The notes beneath the pieces were generated by a model, which saw nothing but the letters and a program-made list of their open reading frames with translations, was not told where the DNA came from and did not search any database. Position numbers and translations under genes: made by a program. Shown piece by piece: positions 1 to 7,810 of a DNA stretch of 64,000 nt (position 1 is the stretch's first letter; each line of letters starts with the position of its first letter). This DNA comes from Planctomycetota bacterium (lineage in GTDB: Bacteria; Planctomycetota; J058; JAJDCQ01): contig JAJDCQ010000202.1 of NCBI GenBank assembly GCA_029260755.1, positions 1-64,000 on the forward strand. Reading direction: 5' to 3'.

Positions 1-370
1 AGGGAACCCGTTTGGCGTTCGCGAGGCCGCGGAACGAAGGCCTGCGCGGCGATGTCCGGCGAGACGCCGCGAGTGAAGCGACGGCGAGGAGCCTGCGACG
101 AGTCGTCGCTTCACGCTCATTCTGCAACAGTCTCCTAGGGCGGACCGCCCCCGGCGCGCGCTCGCGTGAGGGGCGCGCGGGGTCGCGAAGTCGTCGATCG
201 AACCTGGGCCGCGTCACGCGGACGACACGATGCGCGTGTCGGATCGACTCGCGCCTCGCGGTCGGCGCCCGCGCCGTCACGTCATCACATTGGCGTTGTC
301 GAGGGCTGATTCCCGATGGAGTCGAGCTCGAGCGATGGCGACGAGCTCGAGCGGCGGATCGCGCGGACGT
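1..370. other. Non-coding stretch at window start with two adjacent hairpins
   Basis: I see no credible gene here; the open frames have arginine-rich translations typical of shadow frames in GC-rich DNA. Two inverted repeats lie side by side: arms 45-51 and 65-71 (7 bp), and arms 73-82 and 105-114 (10 bp, loop 22 nt). Neither is followed by a T-run, so a classical intrinsic terminator is not supported. They lie downstream of the minus-strand gene that ends at 371 and could affect its 3' end. Confidence 0.4.
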
Positions 371-1204
371 TCATGGGTTCTCGCGTCCGGTCTCTCGCAG
401 CATTCGCAGGGCGTCGGCGGCGAGATCCTGGAGCTCGCGCCGCCGCCGAGCGACCTCGTGGCCCGCGCTCGGCGTGTCGGCGTCTGCTCGTGCCTGGCGG
501 AGGAGCGCGTCGAGGGCGTCCGCGCTCTCGGCCGAGAGACGTCCCGCCGTCATGAGGGTCTGGAGTGCGTACCGGACCCCCCAGGCACGCGGCGGAGCCG
601 GGCCGCGGGACACCCTTCGGAGCCAGCGGTGAAGCCGCCGTCGCTCGAAATCGAGATCCGGCGGAAAGCGCATGAAGTCTTCACGGGGAGGAACGAACGT
701 GTCCGGGTCGACGGGGGTCCGTGGTCCCCACTCGATCAGCTCCAGCGGACCGCAGCCGGTGCAGAACCCGCGTTCGAGGTCGACGGAGGATCCGTCGACC
801 GGGCAGGCGCGGACGCTTCGGATGACATCGATTTCGAGGTGAAGCTGAATCCCGAGGGGCTTCGGCTTCGTGCCGACGAGGGCCCAGCGGCCGCAGAGAG
901 CGTCCCAGTCTTCGGCAACGACCATCGGGCCGACGCAGGGCGGCCACAGGTCGGTGAAGACGTCGAGGCTGCGGACGTCAATGAGGAGGGGCCGGGGCTC
1001 GGTGGCGAGCAGGTGGTCGAAGCCAGCCCGCGCGCGGACGTAGTTCTGGGCGTCGAACCGTGTCCAGAGTGAGCGGACGAGGACGTACGGGCTCGGTCGG
1101 TCTCGAAGCGACGCCGCGCGGAAGACCTCCCAGTCTTCGTCGGTGCCGGTCTCGCGCCAGCGGCGTTCGAGGTCTCGGAGTCGTCGATCGAGCATGGATG
1201 GCAT
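371..1204 (-). CDS. Hypothetical protein with a possible zinc-ribbon segment
   Basis: This 277-residue protein matches no family I recognise. It has no signal peptide or membrane segment and is rich in Arg, Asp and Trp. A CPVDG...FCTGCG stretch in the middle has three cysteines spaced like half of a zinc ribbon, so metal binding is possible but unproven. The C-terminal third is helical and charged. I start it at the ATG giving MPSMLDRR, because the upstream 19 codons are Arg/Gly/Pro-rich and look non-coding; a second ATG three codons on is equally possible. No clear ribosome binding site is visible for either. Its 3' neighbour region is empty to the window edge. Confidence 0.6.
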   Translation of the reverse strand: MPSMLDRRLRDLERRWRETGTDEDWEVFRAASLRDRPSPYVLVRSLWTRFDAQNYVRARAGFDHLLATEPRPLLIDVRSLDVFTDLWPPCVGPMVVAEDWDALCGRWALVGTKPKPLGIQLHLEIDVIRSVRACPVDGSSVDLERGFCTGCGPLELIEWGPRTPVDPDTFVPPREDFMRFPPDLDFERRRLHRWLRRVSRGPAPPRAWGVRYALQTLMTAGRLSAESADALDALLRQARADADTPSAGHEVARRRRELQDLAADALRMLRETGRENP

Positions 1205-1401
1205 CACGTGAACGCCACGATCGCCGGGTCGGCTCCGACCCGTGTCTCGTGGCGGTTGCATCGTCGTCTACGGCCCGCTTTCGGCGCTCGATCATGAGCG
1301 TCGCGGTGAGCCAAGTCCAGATGGGGCCGTCACATTTGGCCGGGCGCAGGCGTTCACGTGTCCTTCCGGAGAGCTTCAGGTGTCACCCCGGAGAGTCCCG
1401 A

Positions 1402-1887
1402 TCACGCCGCGCGGGCGCGCCGGCGGCGGCTGGATCCGAGCTTCGAGCGGCTGCTTCGACGACGCCGGCGGCGACGCCGGGGCTGGCTCAGCCCGAACGT
1501 GACCGCCACGATCCCCTCGGCGATGCGGCGTCCCGGCCACAGCGCGACCTTGAAGAGGAGGAGGGAGCGGTTGATGTCGTCGGAGTAGCGGAACGGGTGG
1601 TCGATCAGGCCGCCTGCCCATCCGAGGCTGCTCATGTCCGGCTCGGGGTGGAGCCAGTAGCCGCACAGGAGATACACGAGCGTGATGAAGGCGGCGGTGG
1701 CGGCGGCGGTGAGGGTGAGCGACGCGGCGTAGGTGAAGATCAGGGCGTGGACGGCGCCGATGGCGAGGACCGCGAGGGCGAAGCCGACCCAGAACGAGGC
1801 GCCGAGGCCGTGGCGGTCCTCCGACGAGCGGACGTCGAGACCCCCGGTGGGGCCTGGGTTGAGCGACTCTCCGATGAGCTCGATCAT
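1402..1887 (-). CDS. Small membrane protein with polybasic tail
   Basis: The product is 161 residues. Two hydrophobic segments, around residues 32-55 and 60-78, form a helical hairpin (GFALAVLAIGAVHALIF, then AAFITLVYLLCGYWL). A hydrophilic part follows, then a third moderately hydrophobic stretch with FKVALWPGRRIAEGI, and a C-terminus of consecutive arginines and serines that would lie on the cytoplasmic side. I chose the ATG giving MIELIGES because GGAG lies six bases upstream and the preceding codons look non-coding. The family is unknown to me. It sits alone between two other minus-strand genes with gaps of about 150-200 bp. Confidence 0.55.
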   Translation of the reverse strand: MIELIGESLNPGPTGGLDVRSSEDRHGLGASFWVGFALAVLAIGAVHALIFTYAASLTLTAAATAAFITLVYLLCGYWLHPEPDMSSLGWAGGLIDHPFRYSDDINRSLLLFKVALWPGRRIAEGIVAVTFGLSQPRRRRRRRRSSRSKLGSSRRRRARAA

Positions 1888-2041
1888 GGGGTGCTCCGGG
1901 GCGGCGCGTTCGGGACGCGGGGTGAGTCGCACGCCGCGTGCCTCGGAGCTGGTAGTTGTCTCTCTTCGGGTTAGGTCGGGCCGGGGCTCCGCGGTGGCTG
2001 GCGATCGCGCCCGCCGCTCGGTGGATCCCGCCGCGTCGGCG

Positions 2042-2722
2042 TCAGGCGTCGCCGTAGGAGAGGCTCGGGTACCAGCTCTCGCCTCGACCGCCGGGCGTGA
2101 CGTCGAGCACGTTCCAGAGCGGCCACATGAGGTCCATGTGTCGCGCCTGTCCGGTGTCCGCCCAGAGGAGCTCGGTGCCCCAGGTGTGGAAGATCCCGTC
2201 GTCGCGCTTCTCGAAGACGTTCGCCATTGGCCACTGCGAGCCGTCGTCTTCCTCGGCGAAGTAGTCGCTCTGGTAGTCGTTCTCCGCCGATGACACGAGC
2301 GGCAGCCGGCTCCAGCCGCGCCCCTCGCCGAACGCCGCGATCCGCTCGATGGGGGAGCGGGCCGAGACGGCGAGGGCGATCCGGTCGCGGAGGTGGTGGG
2401 CGTTGCCGTTCAGGCCGTCGAGGAACGAGGTGCACATCGGGCACGCCTTCTCCATTTTCGGGCCGAACATGAAACCGTAGATGAACAGGGTGTCCTTGTC
2501 GCCGAAGAGCTCCGAGAGCTTCACCGGCTCCGGGGCGGCGCCGGCGCCGGCCCTCGTGAACGGGTAGTCCTCCTTCACCCGTCCCCCGAGCGGGAGCGCC
2601 CGGCGCTGGGCGGCGACCTTCTCGATGGCGGCCCGGAGGTCGGACTCGGCGGCGAGGAGCTCGTTCCGGGCCGTCCGGTACTCGCTCGACTCGTTCGGGA
2701 ACGACAGGGACTTCGCAGGCAT
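2042..2722 (-). CDS. DUF899 family thioredoxin-like protein
   Basis: This 226-residue protein fits the DUF899 family, thioredoxin-fold proteins often seen in actinobacteria and planctomycetes. Diagnostic features are an N-terminal helical region with EL..AE..LR....KVAAQRR, the strand DTLFIYGFMFGP, and a CPMC motif followed by the helix TSFLDGLNGNAHHL. These occupy the place of the thioredoxin active site. The end contains a conserved-looking HMDLMWPLWNVLDVTP segment. No signal peptide is present, so it should be cytosolic. AAGGAGA lies seven bases before the ATG, which fixes the start. The biochemical activity of DUF899 is not established; redox function is inferred from the fold and the CxxC pair. 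Confidence 0.85.
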   Translation of the reverse strand: MPAKSLSFPNESSEYRTARNELLAAESDLRAAIEKVAAQRRALPLGGRVKEDYPFTRAGAGAAPEPVKLSELFGDKDTLFIYGFMFGPKMEKACPMCTSFLDGLNGNAHHLRDRIALAVSARSPIERIAAFGEGRGWSRLPLVSSAENDYQSDYFAEEDDGSQWPMANVFEKRDDGIFHTWGTELLWADTGQARHMDLMWPLWNVLDVTPGGRGESWYPSLSYGDA

Positions 2723-2780
2723 CGGACTCTCCTTCGGGTCTCTTCTTCGGGGGGCTCTTCGGTCGTCCGCCCGAACCGTC

Positions 2781-3482
2781 TCACTCTTCCTCGGGCTCGT
2801 CGAGGGGCGTGGGGCCGGACGCGTCGACCTCCGACTCGAGCTCGGTCCAGTCGGGCTCCTCGACGCTGCGCATGAGGAGGCCGTCGAGGGAGCTGCCGCC
2901 GAGCGCCTCGATCTGGTCGGCCCGCGCCTCGAGGAGCGCGACCGTCTCCTCGCTCAGCGCGCCGACCGGCGGGAGATTCACGTGCGGCCGCTCCTCGCGC
3001 CAGGTCGCGTAGACGGCGCGCGTGATGTAGTCGTACTCGCTCTTCGACATCTCGTGCTTCTCGAGCTGCGCAATGTGAGTCTCGGCCAGCGTCGCGAGGT
3101 GGTCGAAGAGCTCGAAGACCTCACCGATACTCGGGTCGGTCTTCTGGCCGTCGATCTCCGCCTTCAGGAGGCGGTTGCTCCGGGCGGCGGAATCGACGTC
3201 CGCGCGGATCTCGAGGTAGGCGTCGAGCCGCTCGGCGGAGACGGCCGCCTCGGCCGGCTCCTCGAACGGAAACGCCCCCTCGAGGCCGACGTAGCGCGCC
3301 TGGATCTGCTGCTGGCGCTGGGCGAACCGCTCCATCGCCTTGGCGAACTCGGCCGCCTTCCCGGCCGCCCAGAACGCGCCGTAGAACACGCCGCCGCACG
3401 CGAGCGCGATCGCCAGGAGGATCACTCCCAGGCAACCCAGGATGATCGCGATCCACTTTCCGCCACCGCCGCCTTCAGCCAT
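2781..3482 (-). CDS. Hypothetical single-pass membrane protein
   Basis: The product is 233 residues. After a glycine-rich start there is one strong hydrophobic helix (about residues 10-35, IAIILGCLGVILLAIALACG), then a long helical, charged domain with likely coiled-coil stretches (KAMERFAQRQQQIQARY) and an acidic C-terminus ending in EEE. The topology suggests an anchored protein whose soluble part faces the periplasm. AAGGAG eight bases before the ATG supports the start. It lies 30 bp upstream, in transcription order before DUF899 gene's distant end, of nothing obviously related; no family is recognised. Confidence 0.6.
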   Translation of the reverse strand: MAEGGGGGKWIAIILGCLGVILLAIALACGGVFYGAFWAAGKAAEFAKAMERFAQRQQQIQARYVGLEGAFPFEEPAEAAVSAERLDAYLEIRADVDSAARSNRLLKAEIDGQKTDPSIGEVFELFDHLATLAETHIAQLEKHEMSKSEYDYITRAVYATWREERPHVNLPPVGALSEETVALLEARADQIEALGGSSLDGLLMRSVEEPDWTELESEVDASGPTPLDEPEEE

Positions 3483-3512
3483 GCTCGTCGCTCCTTGCTC
3501 GCTCTCGAGGTC

Positions 3513-4664
3513 TCAGCCCGTCGACCGTAGCAGCAGGCCAACGCCGATGCCCAGGTAGTTTCCGACGGCGTAGCCGGCGAGCCCCATCGCGATCCCCGAG
3601 AGGGTCACGGCCGGGTTGCGTAGGCGATCCGCCACCGGCGGCACGAACGCCGGCCCGTAGAGGGCCGCCACGTTGGTGATCACGAACGTGTCGCGGTCGA
3701 TCCGGAGCGCCGCGCAGGCGAGGGCGTGAGTGCCGATCGACCCGAGCACGACGACGCTCGTCAGGGCCAGGATGTCGGGCGCCGCGCCGAAGAGCTGGCG
3801 GAGGTCGGCGAGCGTTCCGATCGCGGTGCAGAAGACGAGGAGGACGAGCTGGCCCGCCGCGTAGGTGCCGGGGATGGACCGGATCCTCGGCTGAAAGCTC
3901 ATCGCGATCGCGGCCGTCGTGACGCCGAGGATGGTGACCGCGTCGCTCGCCCCCTCGGGCACGAGCGCGCCGACGCCCGCCCCGACCGCCACGCAGACGG
4001 CCGTCAGGCCGAGCGCCGCGCCGACGTGGCGCGGCTTCGGGCGCCGGAACGCCGGCGGGGGCTCGAGCGGCTCTTCCGTGGTCGTCGCCGTCGACGACTC
4101 GGCGTCCCCATCCGGCGCCTGGAACGGACGCAGGAACGCTCCGTAGACCCGCGGCGCCACGCTCAGTAGGAAGACGAGATAGACGGTGCCGATGACCAGG
4201 TCCGCCGCGTTGGTGGCGATCAGGACGTCGTTCTCGACCCCGAGCGCCTCGCCGATGGCGGCCATGTTCGCCGCCCCGCCGGTGTAGGTGCCGACGAGCA
4301 TCCCGGCGACCTCGGCCGACCGCTCGACACGCTCCGAGAAGAGCCAGCCGGCGCCGAGCGCCCACCCGCAGACGACGACGATGCACAGCGCGAACGAGAT
4401 GAGCGCGCTCGGAGCCAGCCGGAGCCAGCCGCGCACGTCGGCCGAGAGGAGGAGGAGCGGGATCGCGACGACGACGGCCAGGCCGGCCGTCAGCTTGCCC
4501 GCGTCCGCGTCGATCGGCAGCCCGACGTTGCCGACGATCACGCCGACCGCGTAGCAGAGGACGACCGATCCGACCACCTTCGCGACGCGTGACCGCGTGA
4601 CCAGCCACGCGACCGCCGGCGGCGCGAGGAGGGTGATCGCGATCTGGATGGCGGTGGTCGTCAT
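3513..4664 (-). CDS. DUF819 family integral membrane transporter-like protein
   Basis: This is a 383-residue polytopic membrane protein with about ten hydrophobic helices. The segment GTYTGGAANMAAIGEALG in the first half is the hallmark of DUF819 (YjcL-type) proteins, which are distantly related to anion/sodium symporter folds. A Pro/Thr/Glu-rich cytoplasmic loop around residues 180-205 separates the two halves, and the second half again carries helices with small residues. Substrate is unknown. It is divergent from crcB with 82 bp between the starts, which leaves room for one shared promoter region. A purely structural role cannot be excluded. Confidence 0.8.
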   Translation of the reverse strand: MTTTAIQIAITLLAPPAVAWLVTRSRVAKVVGSVVLCYAVGVIVGNVGLPIDADAGKLTAGLAVVVAIPLLLLSADVRGWLRLAPSALISFALCIVVVCGWALGAGWLFSERVERSAEVAGMLVGTYTGGAANMAAIGEALGVENDVLIATNAADLVIGTVYLVFLLSVAPRVYGAFLRPFQAPDGDAESSTATTTEEPLEPPPAFRRPKPRHVGAALGLTAVCVAVGAGVGALVPEGASDAVTILGVTTAAIAMSFQPRIRSIPGTYAAGQLVLLVFCTAIGTLADLRQLFGAAPDILALTSVVVLGSIGTHALACAALRIDRDTFVITNVAALYGPAFVPPVADRLRNPAVTLSGIAMGLAGYAVGNYLGIGVGLLLRSTG

Positions 4665-4746
4665 GGGTTGCGCCGGTGGCGGGGTGGCTTCATGCTAGCA
4701 ACCTCGCAGCGCGCTCGGGTCCGGGCATCCTGCGTGGAGGCGAAGG
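4665..4746. promoter_or_regulatory. Divergent intergenic region, DUF819 gene / crcB
   Basis: This 82-bp spacer separates the divergent starts and must hold their promoters. The crcB ribosome binding site GGAGG is at 4736-4740, six bases before the ATG. I looked for a fluoride riboswitch (crcB motif) and did not find the conserved pseudoknot-type pattern. Confidence 0.4.
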
Positions 4747-5157
4747 ATGCGCGATCTTCTGATCCTCGGGCTGGCCGGCGGTCTCGGAACGGTCTGCCGG
4801 TACGGGATCTCCGTCTGGACGCGCGGCCGGTTCGGCGACGACTTCCCCTGGGGAACCCTGATCGTCAACGTCGCCGGCTGCCTCCTCCTCGGCTTCCTCG
4901 TGCATCTCGTCCTCGTGAACGCCTCGCTGCCGCGGGCGGTGAAGCTCGCCCTCACCGTCGGCTTCCTCGGAGGCTTCACCACGTTCTCCACCTTCAGCGT
5001 CGAGACGATCGCGCTCCTCGAGCAGGGCGCCGCCGGCCGCGCGCTCGGCTACGTCGCCGGCAATCTGGTCGCGGGAGTCCTCGCGGCGTGGATCGGCCTC
5101 GCGGTGGCGCGCGCCCTGCTCGGCGATCCGGCGACGCCCGAGGTCGCTCCGGGCTAG
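4747..5157 (+). CDS. crcB: CrcB/Fluc fluoride channel
   Basis: This 136-residue protein with four membrane helices is a Fluc-type fluoride exporter, which works as an antiparallel dimer in the inner membrane and lowers cytoplasmic fluoride. All family signatures are visible: GGLGTVCRYG in helix 1, GTLIVNVAGCLLLGF in helix 2, and GFLGGFTTFSTFSVE, the helix 3 break that carries the pore phenylalanines and the sodium site. Length is typical (120-140 residues). The start is set by GGAGG six bases upstream. It converges with the DUF389 gene on the opposite strand; the two stop codons share the palindrome CTAG at 5154-5157. It is a single copy, consistent with a homodimeric channel. Confidence 0.96.
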   Translation: MRDLLILGLAGGLGTVCRYGISVWTRGRFGDDFPWGTLIVNVAGCLLLGFLVHLVLVNASLPRAVKLALTVGFLGGFTTFSTFSVETIALLEQGAAGRALGYVAGNLVAGVLAAWIGLAVARALLGDPATPEVAPG

Positions 5158-7304
5158 TCGCCGCGATCGCCGATCCCGGTCGCGCGGGTCATGGCGTCGC
5201 TCCCGATCGTGATGAGGCGCACGTCGATCGGCTCGTCGAGCCCGTAGCGTTGCGATGCGAGGCCGGCGATCCGCTCGGCCAGCTCGTCGGGCGGCTCGAC
5301 GCCGACGGTCACGACCACCACCTCGATGTCGTGCGCCTCCTTGGCCGTCGCGCTCCTGATGCTCAGGAGCGTCAGGCCGGGCCAGCTTCGGACCTCGGAG
5401 GCGATCTCGTCGCGAAGCCCGTCGCTGATCGGGAAGGCCGCCCCACGCCGTGTCTCGAGGCGCCGGAGCACGACGCTCACCGTGGCGACCGAGCACAGGA
5501 GCAGCGTCAGCGCGACGATCGTCCGGCGTACCCACACCTGACCGGGCCTCGCCTTGCCGCCGCGGAGCCCGAGGAGGGTGAAGACGAAGGCGGCCGCGAG
5601 GATGATCGCGAAGACGTTCATCGAGAAGAGGAGCGCGGCCCCCGATGCCGTCGTCCAGTCGCCCTTCGCCGCGGCGATCCCGACCGTCGCGATCGGCGGG
5701 ACGAGGGCGGCCGCGATCGCCACGCCGGGCAGGGCGCTCGAGAGGTCCGGGCGGGCGAGGGCGTAGCCGGCGGCCACCCCCGAGATGAACGCGACGACCA
5801 GGTCGAGCTCGCTCGGGCTTCCGCGCGCGAGGAGCTGCGCGGTCAGCTCGGAGCCGGGGGTGACGTAGCCGAAGACGAGGCCGGTCCCGGCGCCGATGGC
5901 GAGGGCGAGGAGGAAGCCCTTGGCGATCGTCTGCGACGCCTCCAGCACCAGGGGCAGGTTGCCCTGCACGATCGCGAGGCCGACGGCGATGATGGGCGTC
6001 ATGAGCGGGGCGACGAGCATCGCGCCGATGACCACCGCGCCCGAGTCGAGGAGCAGCCCGAACGCGGCGATCGCGGTCGCCAGGCCGATCAGGGTCATGA
6101 AGTCGACGTCGAAGCGGGACCCCCGCTGGAGGCGCTGGAAGAGCTCGCGGCGGGCGGCCGGGTCGAGCTGCGGGGCGCGCCGCTCGTAGTACTCACGGAG
6201 TCGGCGCCAGATCCGGAACGTGATCGGTCGCTTGCGACGGAGGACGCCGACGGCGAACGCCTCGCGGCCGCGCAGGAAGCGGTCGGGCACCGTGCCGAAG
6301 AGGGCGCGCCTCACCGCGCCGCGATCGCTCGCGCCGAGGAGCATGAGGTCCCAGCCCTGCTCCGCCGCCCGGGCGATCCCGGCCAGCGGCCGGTTGGCGA
6401 GCACGACGAGCGGGTCGACGTGCGGAGCGTCGGGGTTCACCCCCGCCCGCGCGACGAGGCGGTGCACCTCGTTGAGGCCGACCCACAGGGCGTCGTTCTC
6501 GGCATCGTTCTCGTCGCCGATCGCCGGCTCGACGTAGAGCGGGTGGACCCGGCCGCCGTCGCGCTCGGTCATGTCGGCGCCGAGCTTGAGGGCGACCTGC
6601 GCGTGCGGTCCGCCCGAGACGGGGACGAGGATCCGCTCGCCGGCCAGGCCGCTGTCCCCGCCGGCCCGGAGCAGGAGCGTGTCGCAGATGGCCTCGTCGA
6701 GCAGCCGGAACGAGAGGCTCGCCCCTGCGTCCTCGTCCTTGACGTCGTGATGGGCGCCGATGACGAGGAGGTTGCTTCCCAGCGCCCGTCGCTCGGCGAG
6801 AATGGCGTCGTGGATGTCGATGTGGACGACCCGACGGAGCTCGATGAACTCGGGCGCGACGTCCTCGTCCTTGCCGGCTTCGGGCGCCGCCTCCGTCTGG
6901 GGCTCGGCCTGGGCCTCGGGCCCGGTCTCGGGCTCCGTCACGGGCTTGGCTTCGGTCCCGGCCCCGGTCGCGGCTTCGTCCTCGGCTTCGGGGGGCGCCG
7001 CGGCGTCCACGTCGGCGGGCGCCTCGCCCTCCGGGCTCGGGCCGTCACCGGTCCATGCCGCGGGAGCCGGCTGCGCGCCGTCGAGTCGATCGAGGGTCTC
7101 CTTGATCGCAACGCGGACCGCGTTGCGGACGGCGTGGTCGTCGCTCGGGTCGTGAAGCGAGAGCCGTTCGGACTCGCCGGGCTTGCTTCCGCGGGACGGA
7201 TGGAGGACGACCAGGCGCGCGTCGCGGGCCCGGGCGAATCGGGCCGCCCACCGGACGATCGGGGCGGCCTCCTCGGCCTTGGTCACGACGGCGAGGACCG
7301 ACAT
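5154..7304 (-). CDS. Universal-stress-like domains fused to DUF389 membrane domain
   Basis: The product is 716 residues. The first 350 or so resemble two universal stress protein (UspA-like) domains: MSVLAVVTKAEEAAPIVRWA, then RILVPVSGGPHAQVALKLGA followed by LLGASDRGAVRRALFG. An acidic Pro/Glu/Ala linker lies around residues 90-145. The second half is the DUF389 (TIGR00341-like) membrane region with at least five helices, including GAVVIGAMLVAPLMTPIIAVGLA, and ends in a small soluble alpha/beta domain. Function is not established; a stress-linked inner-membrane transporter or sensor is the usual guess. The ATG lies 1 bp after the stop of the TfoX-like gene upstream, so the two are probably co-transcribed. 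Confidence 0.85.
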   Translation of the reverse strand: MSVLAVVTKAEEAAPIVRWAARFARARDARLVVLHPSRGSKPGESERLSLHDPSDDHAVRNAVRVAIKETLDRLDGAQPAPAAWTGDGPSPEGEAPADVDAAAPPEAEDEAATGAGTEAKPVTEPETGPEAQAEPQTEAAPEAGKDEDVAPEFIELRRVVHIDIHDAILAERRALGSNLLVIGAHHDVKDEDAGASLSFRLLDEAICDTLLLRAGGDSGLAGERILVPVSGGPHAQVALKLGADMTERDGGRVHPLYVEPAIGDENDAENDALWVGLNEVHRLVARAGVNPDAPHVDPLVVLANRPLAGIARAAEQGWDLMLLGASDRGAVRRALFGTVPDRFLRGREAFAVGVLRRKRPITFRIWRRLREYYERRAPQLDPAARRELFQRLQRGSRFDVDFMTLIGLATAIAAFGLLLDSGAVVIGAMLVAPLMTPIIAVGLAIVQGNLPLVLEASQTIAKGFLLALAIGAGTGLVFGYVTPGSELTAQLLARGSPSELDLVVAFISGVAAGYALARPDLSSALPGVAIAAALVPPIATVGIAAAKGDWTTASGAALLFSMNVFAIILAAAFVFTLLGLRGGKARPGQVWVRRTIVALTLLLCSVATVSVVLRRLETRRGAAFPISDGLRDEIASEVRSWPGLTLLSIRSATAKEAHDIEVVVVTVGVEPPDELAERIAGLASQRYGLDEPIDVRLITIGSDAMTRATGIGDRGD

Positions 7305-7305
7305 C

Positions 7306-7761
7306 TCAGCGGCTCTTGTTCTTCTTCTTCGCGGGACGCTTGGCCTTCGCCCTGGCCTTCGCCGCGGCCTTCTTCTTCGCGCCCTTCGCCTTGCCCGTCG
7401 CCTTCTTCTTCCGCGTCGTCGGCTTCGGCTTCAGGGAACCGACGTAGCTCCAGCTCAGGTCGAACCACGGCTTCAGGGCATCGGTCCTCTTCAGGAGGCT
7501 CGCCGGCACCTCGACGTACTCCTTCATCACGACGCCGTGCTGCACGCAGAGCTTGCTCCGGTGCTTCTTCAGGAACGCCTCGCGCTCGTCCTCGGGCAGA
7601 CGGAGCGCCAGCGTCCCGGTCCTGGTGAGGAAGCTGAACATGTGGCCGTTCCGGGAGGTGTAGGGCGTGGCGGCGCCCTTGCGGTCGACCTCGGGGTTGC
7701 TCGCGACGAGCTTCTCGTAGAGCGCGAGCGCTTCCGGGGGGACGCTCGGGGTCTTGGCCAT
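7306..7761 (-). CDS. TfoX N-terminal-like protein with lysine-rich histone-H1-like tail
   Basis: This 151-residue protein has an N-terminal domain of about 110 residues related to the TfoX/YjbR-type fold (ALYEKLVASNP...KGAATPYTSRNGHMFSFL...LPEDEREAFLKKH...MKEYVEVP). The last 40 residues are almost only Lys, Ala, Arg and Pro, like the DNA-binding tails of bacterial H1-like proteins. Together they suggest a cytosolic protein that may contact nucleic acid; this is inference. It precedes the Usp-DUF389 gene by 1 bp. The tail is encoded by simple, repetitive codons and could vary in length between strains. Confidence 0.75.
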   Translation of the reverse strand: MAKTPSVPPEALALYEKLVASNPEVDRKGAATPYTSRNGHMFSFLTRTGTLALRLPEDEREAFLKKHRSKLCVQHGVVMKEYVEVPASLLKRTDALKPWFDLSWSYVGSLKPKPTTRKKKATGKAKGAKKKAAAKARAKAKRPAKKKNKSR

Positions 7762-7810
7762 CGTCTCGCCTCGCCGGATCGGTGGACCTCGAAGTTGGGC
7801 GGCGGCCAGT

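Noticed and set aside
4665..4746. Fluoride riboswitch before crcB
   Set aside because: The spacer lacks the conserved crcB-motif pattern and is too short for it together with a promoter and the ribosome binding site.
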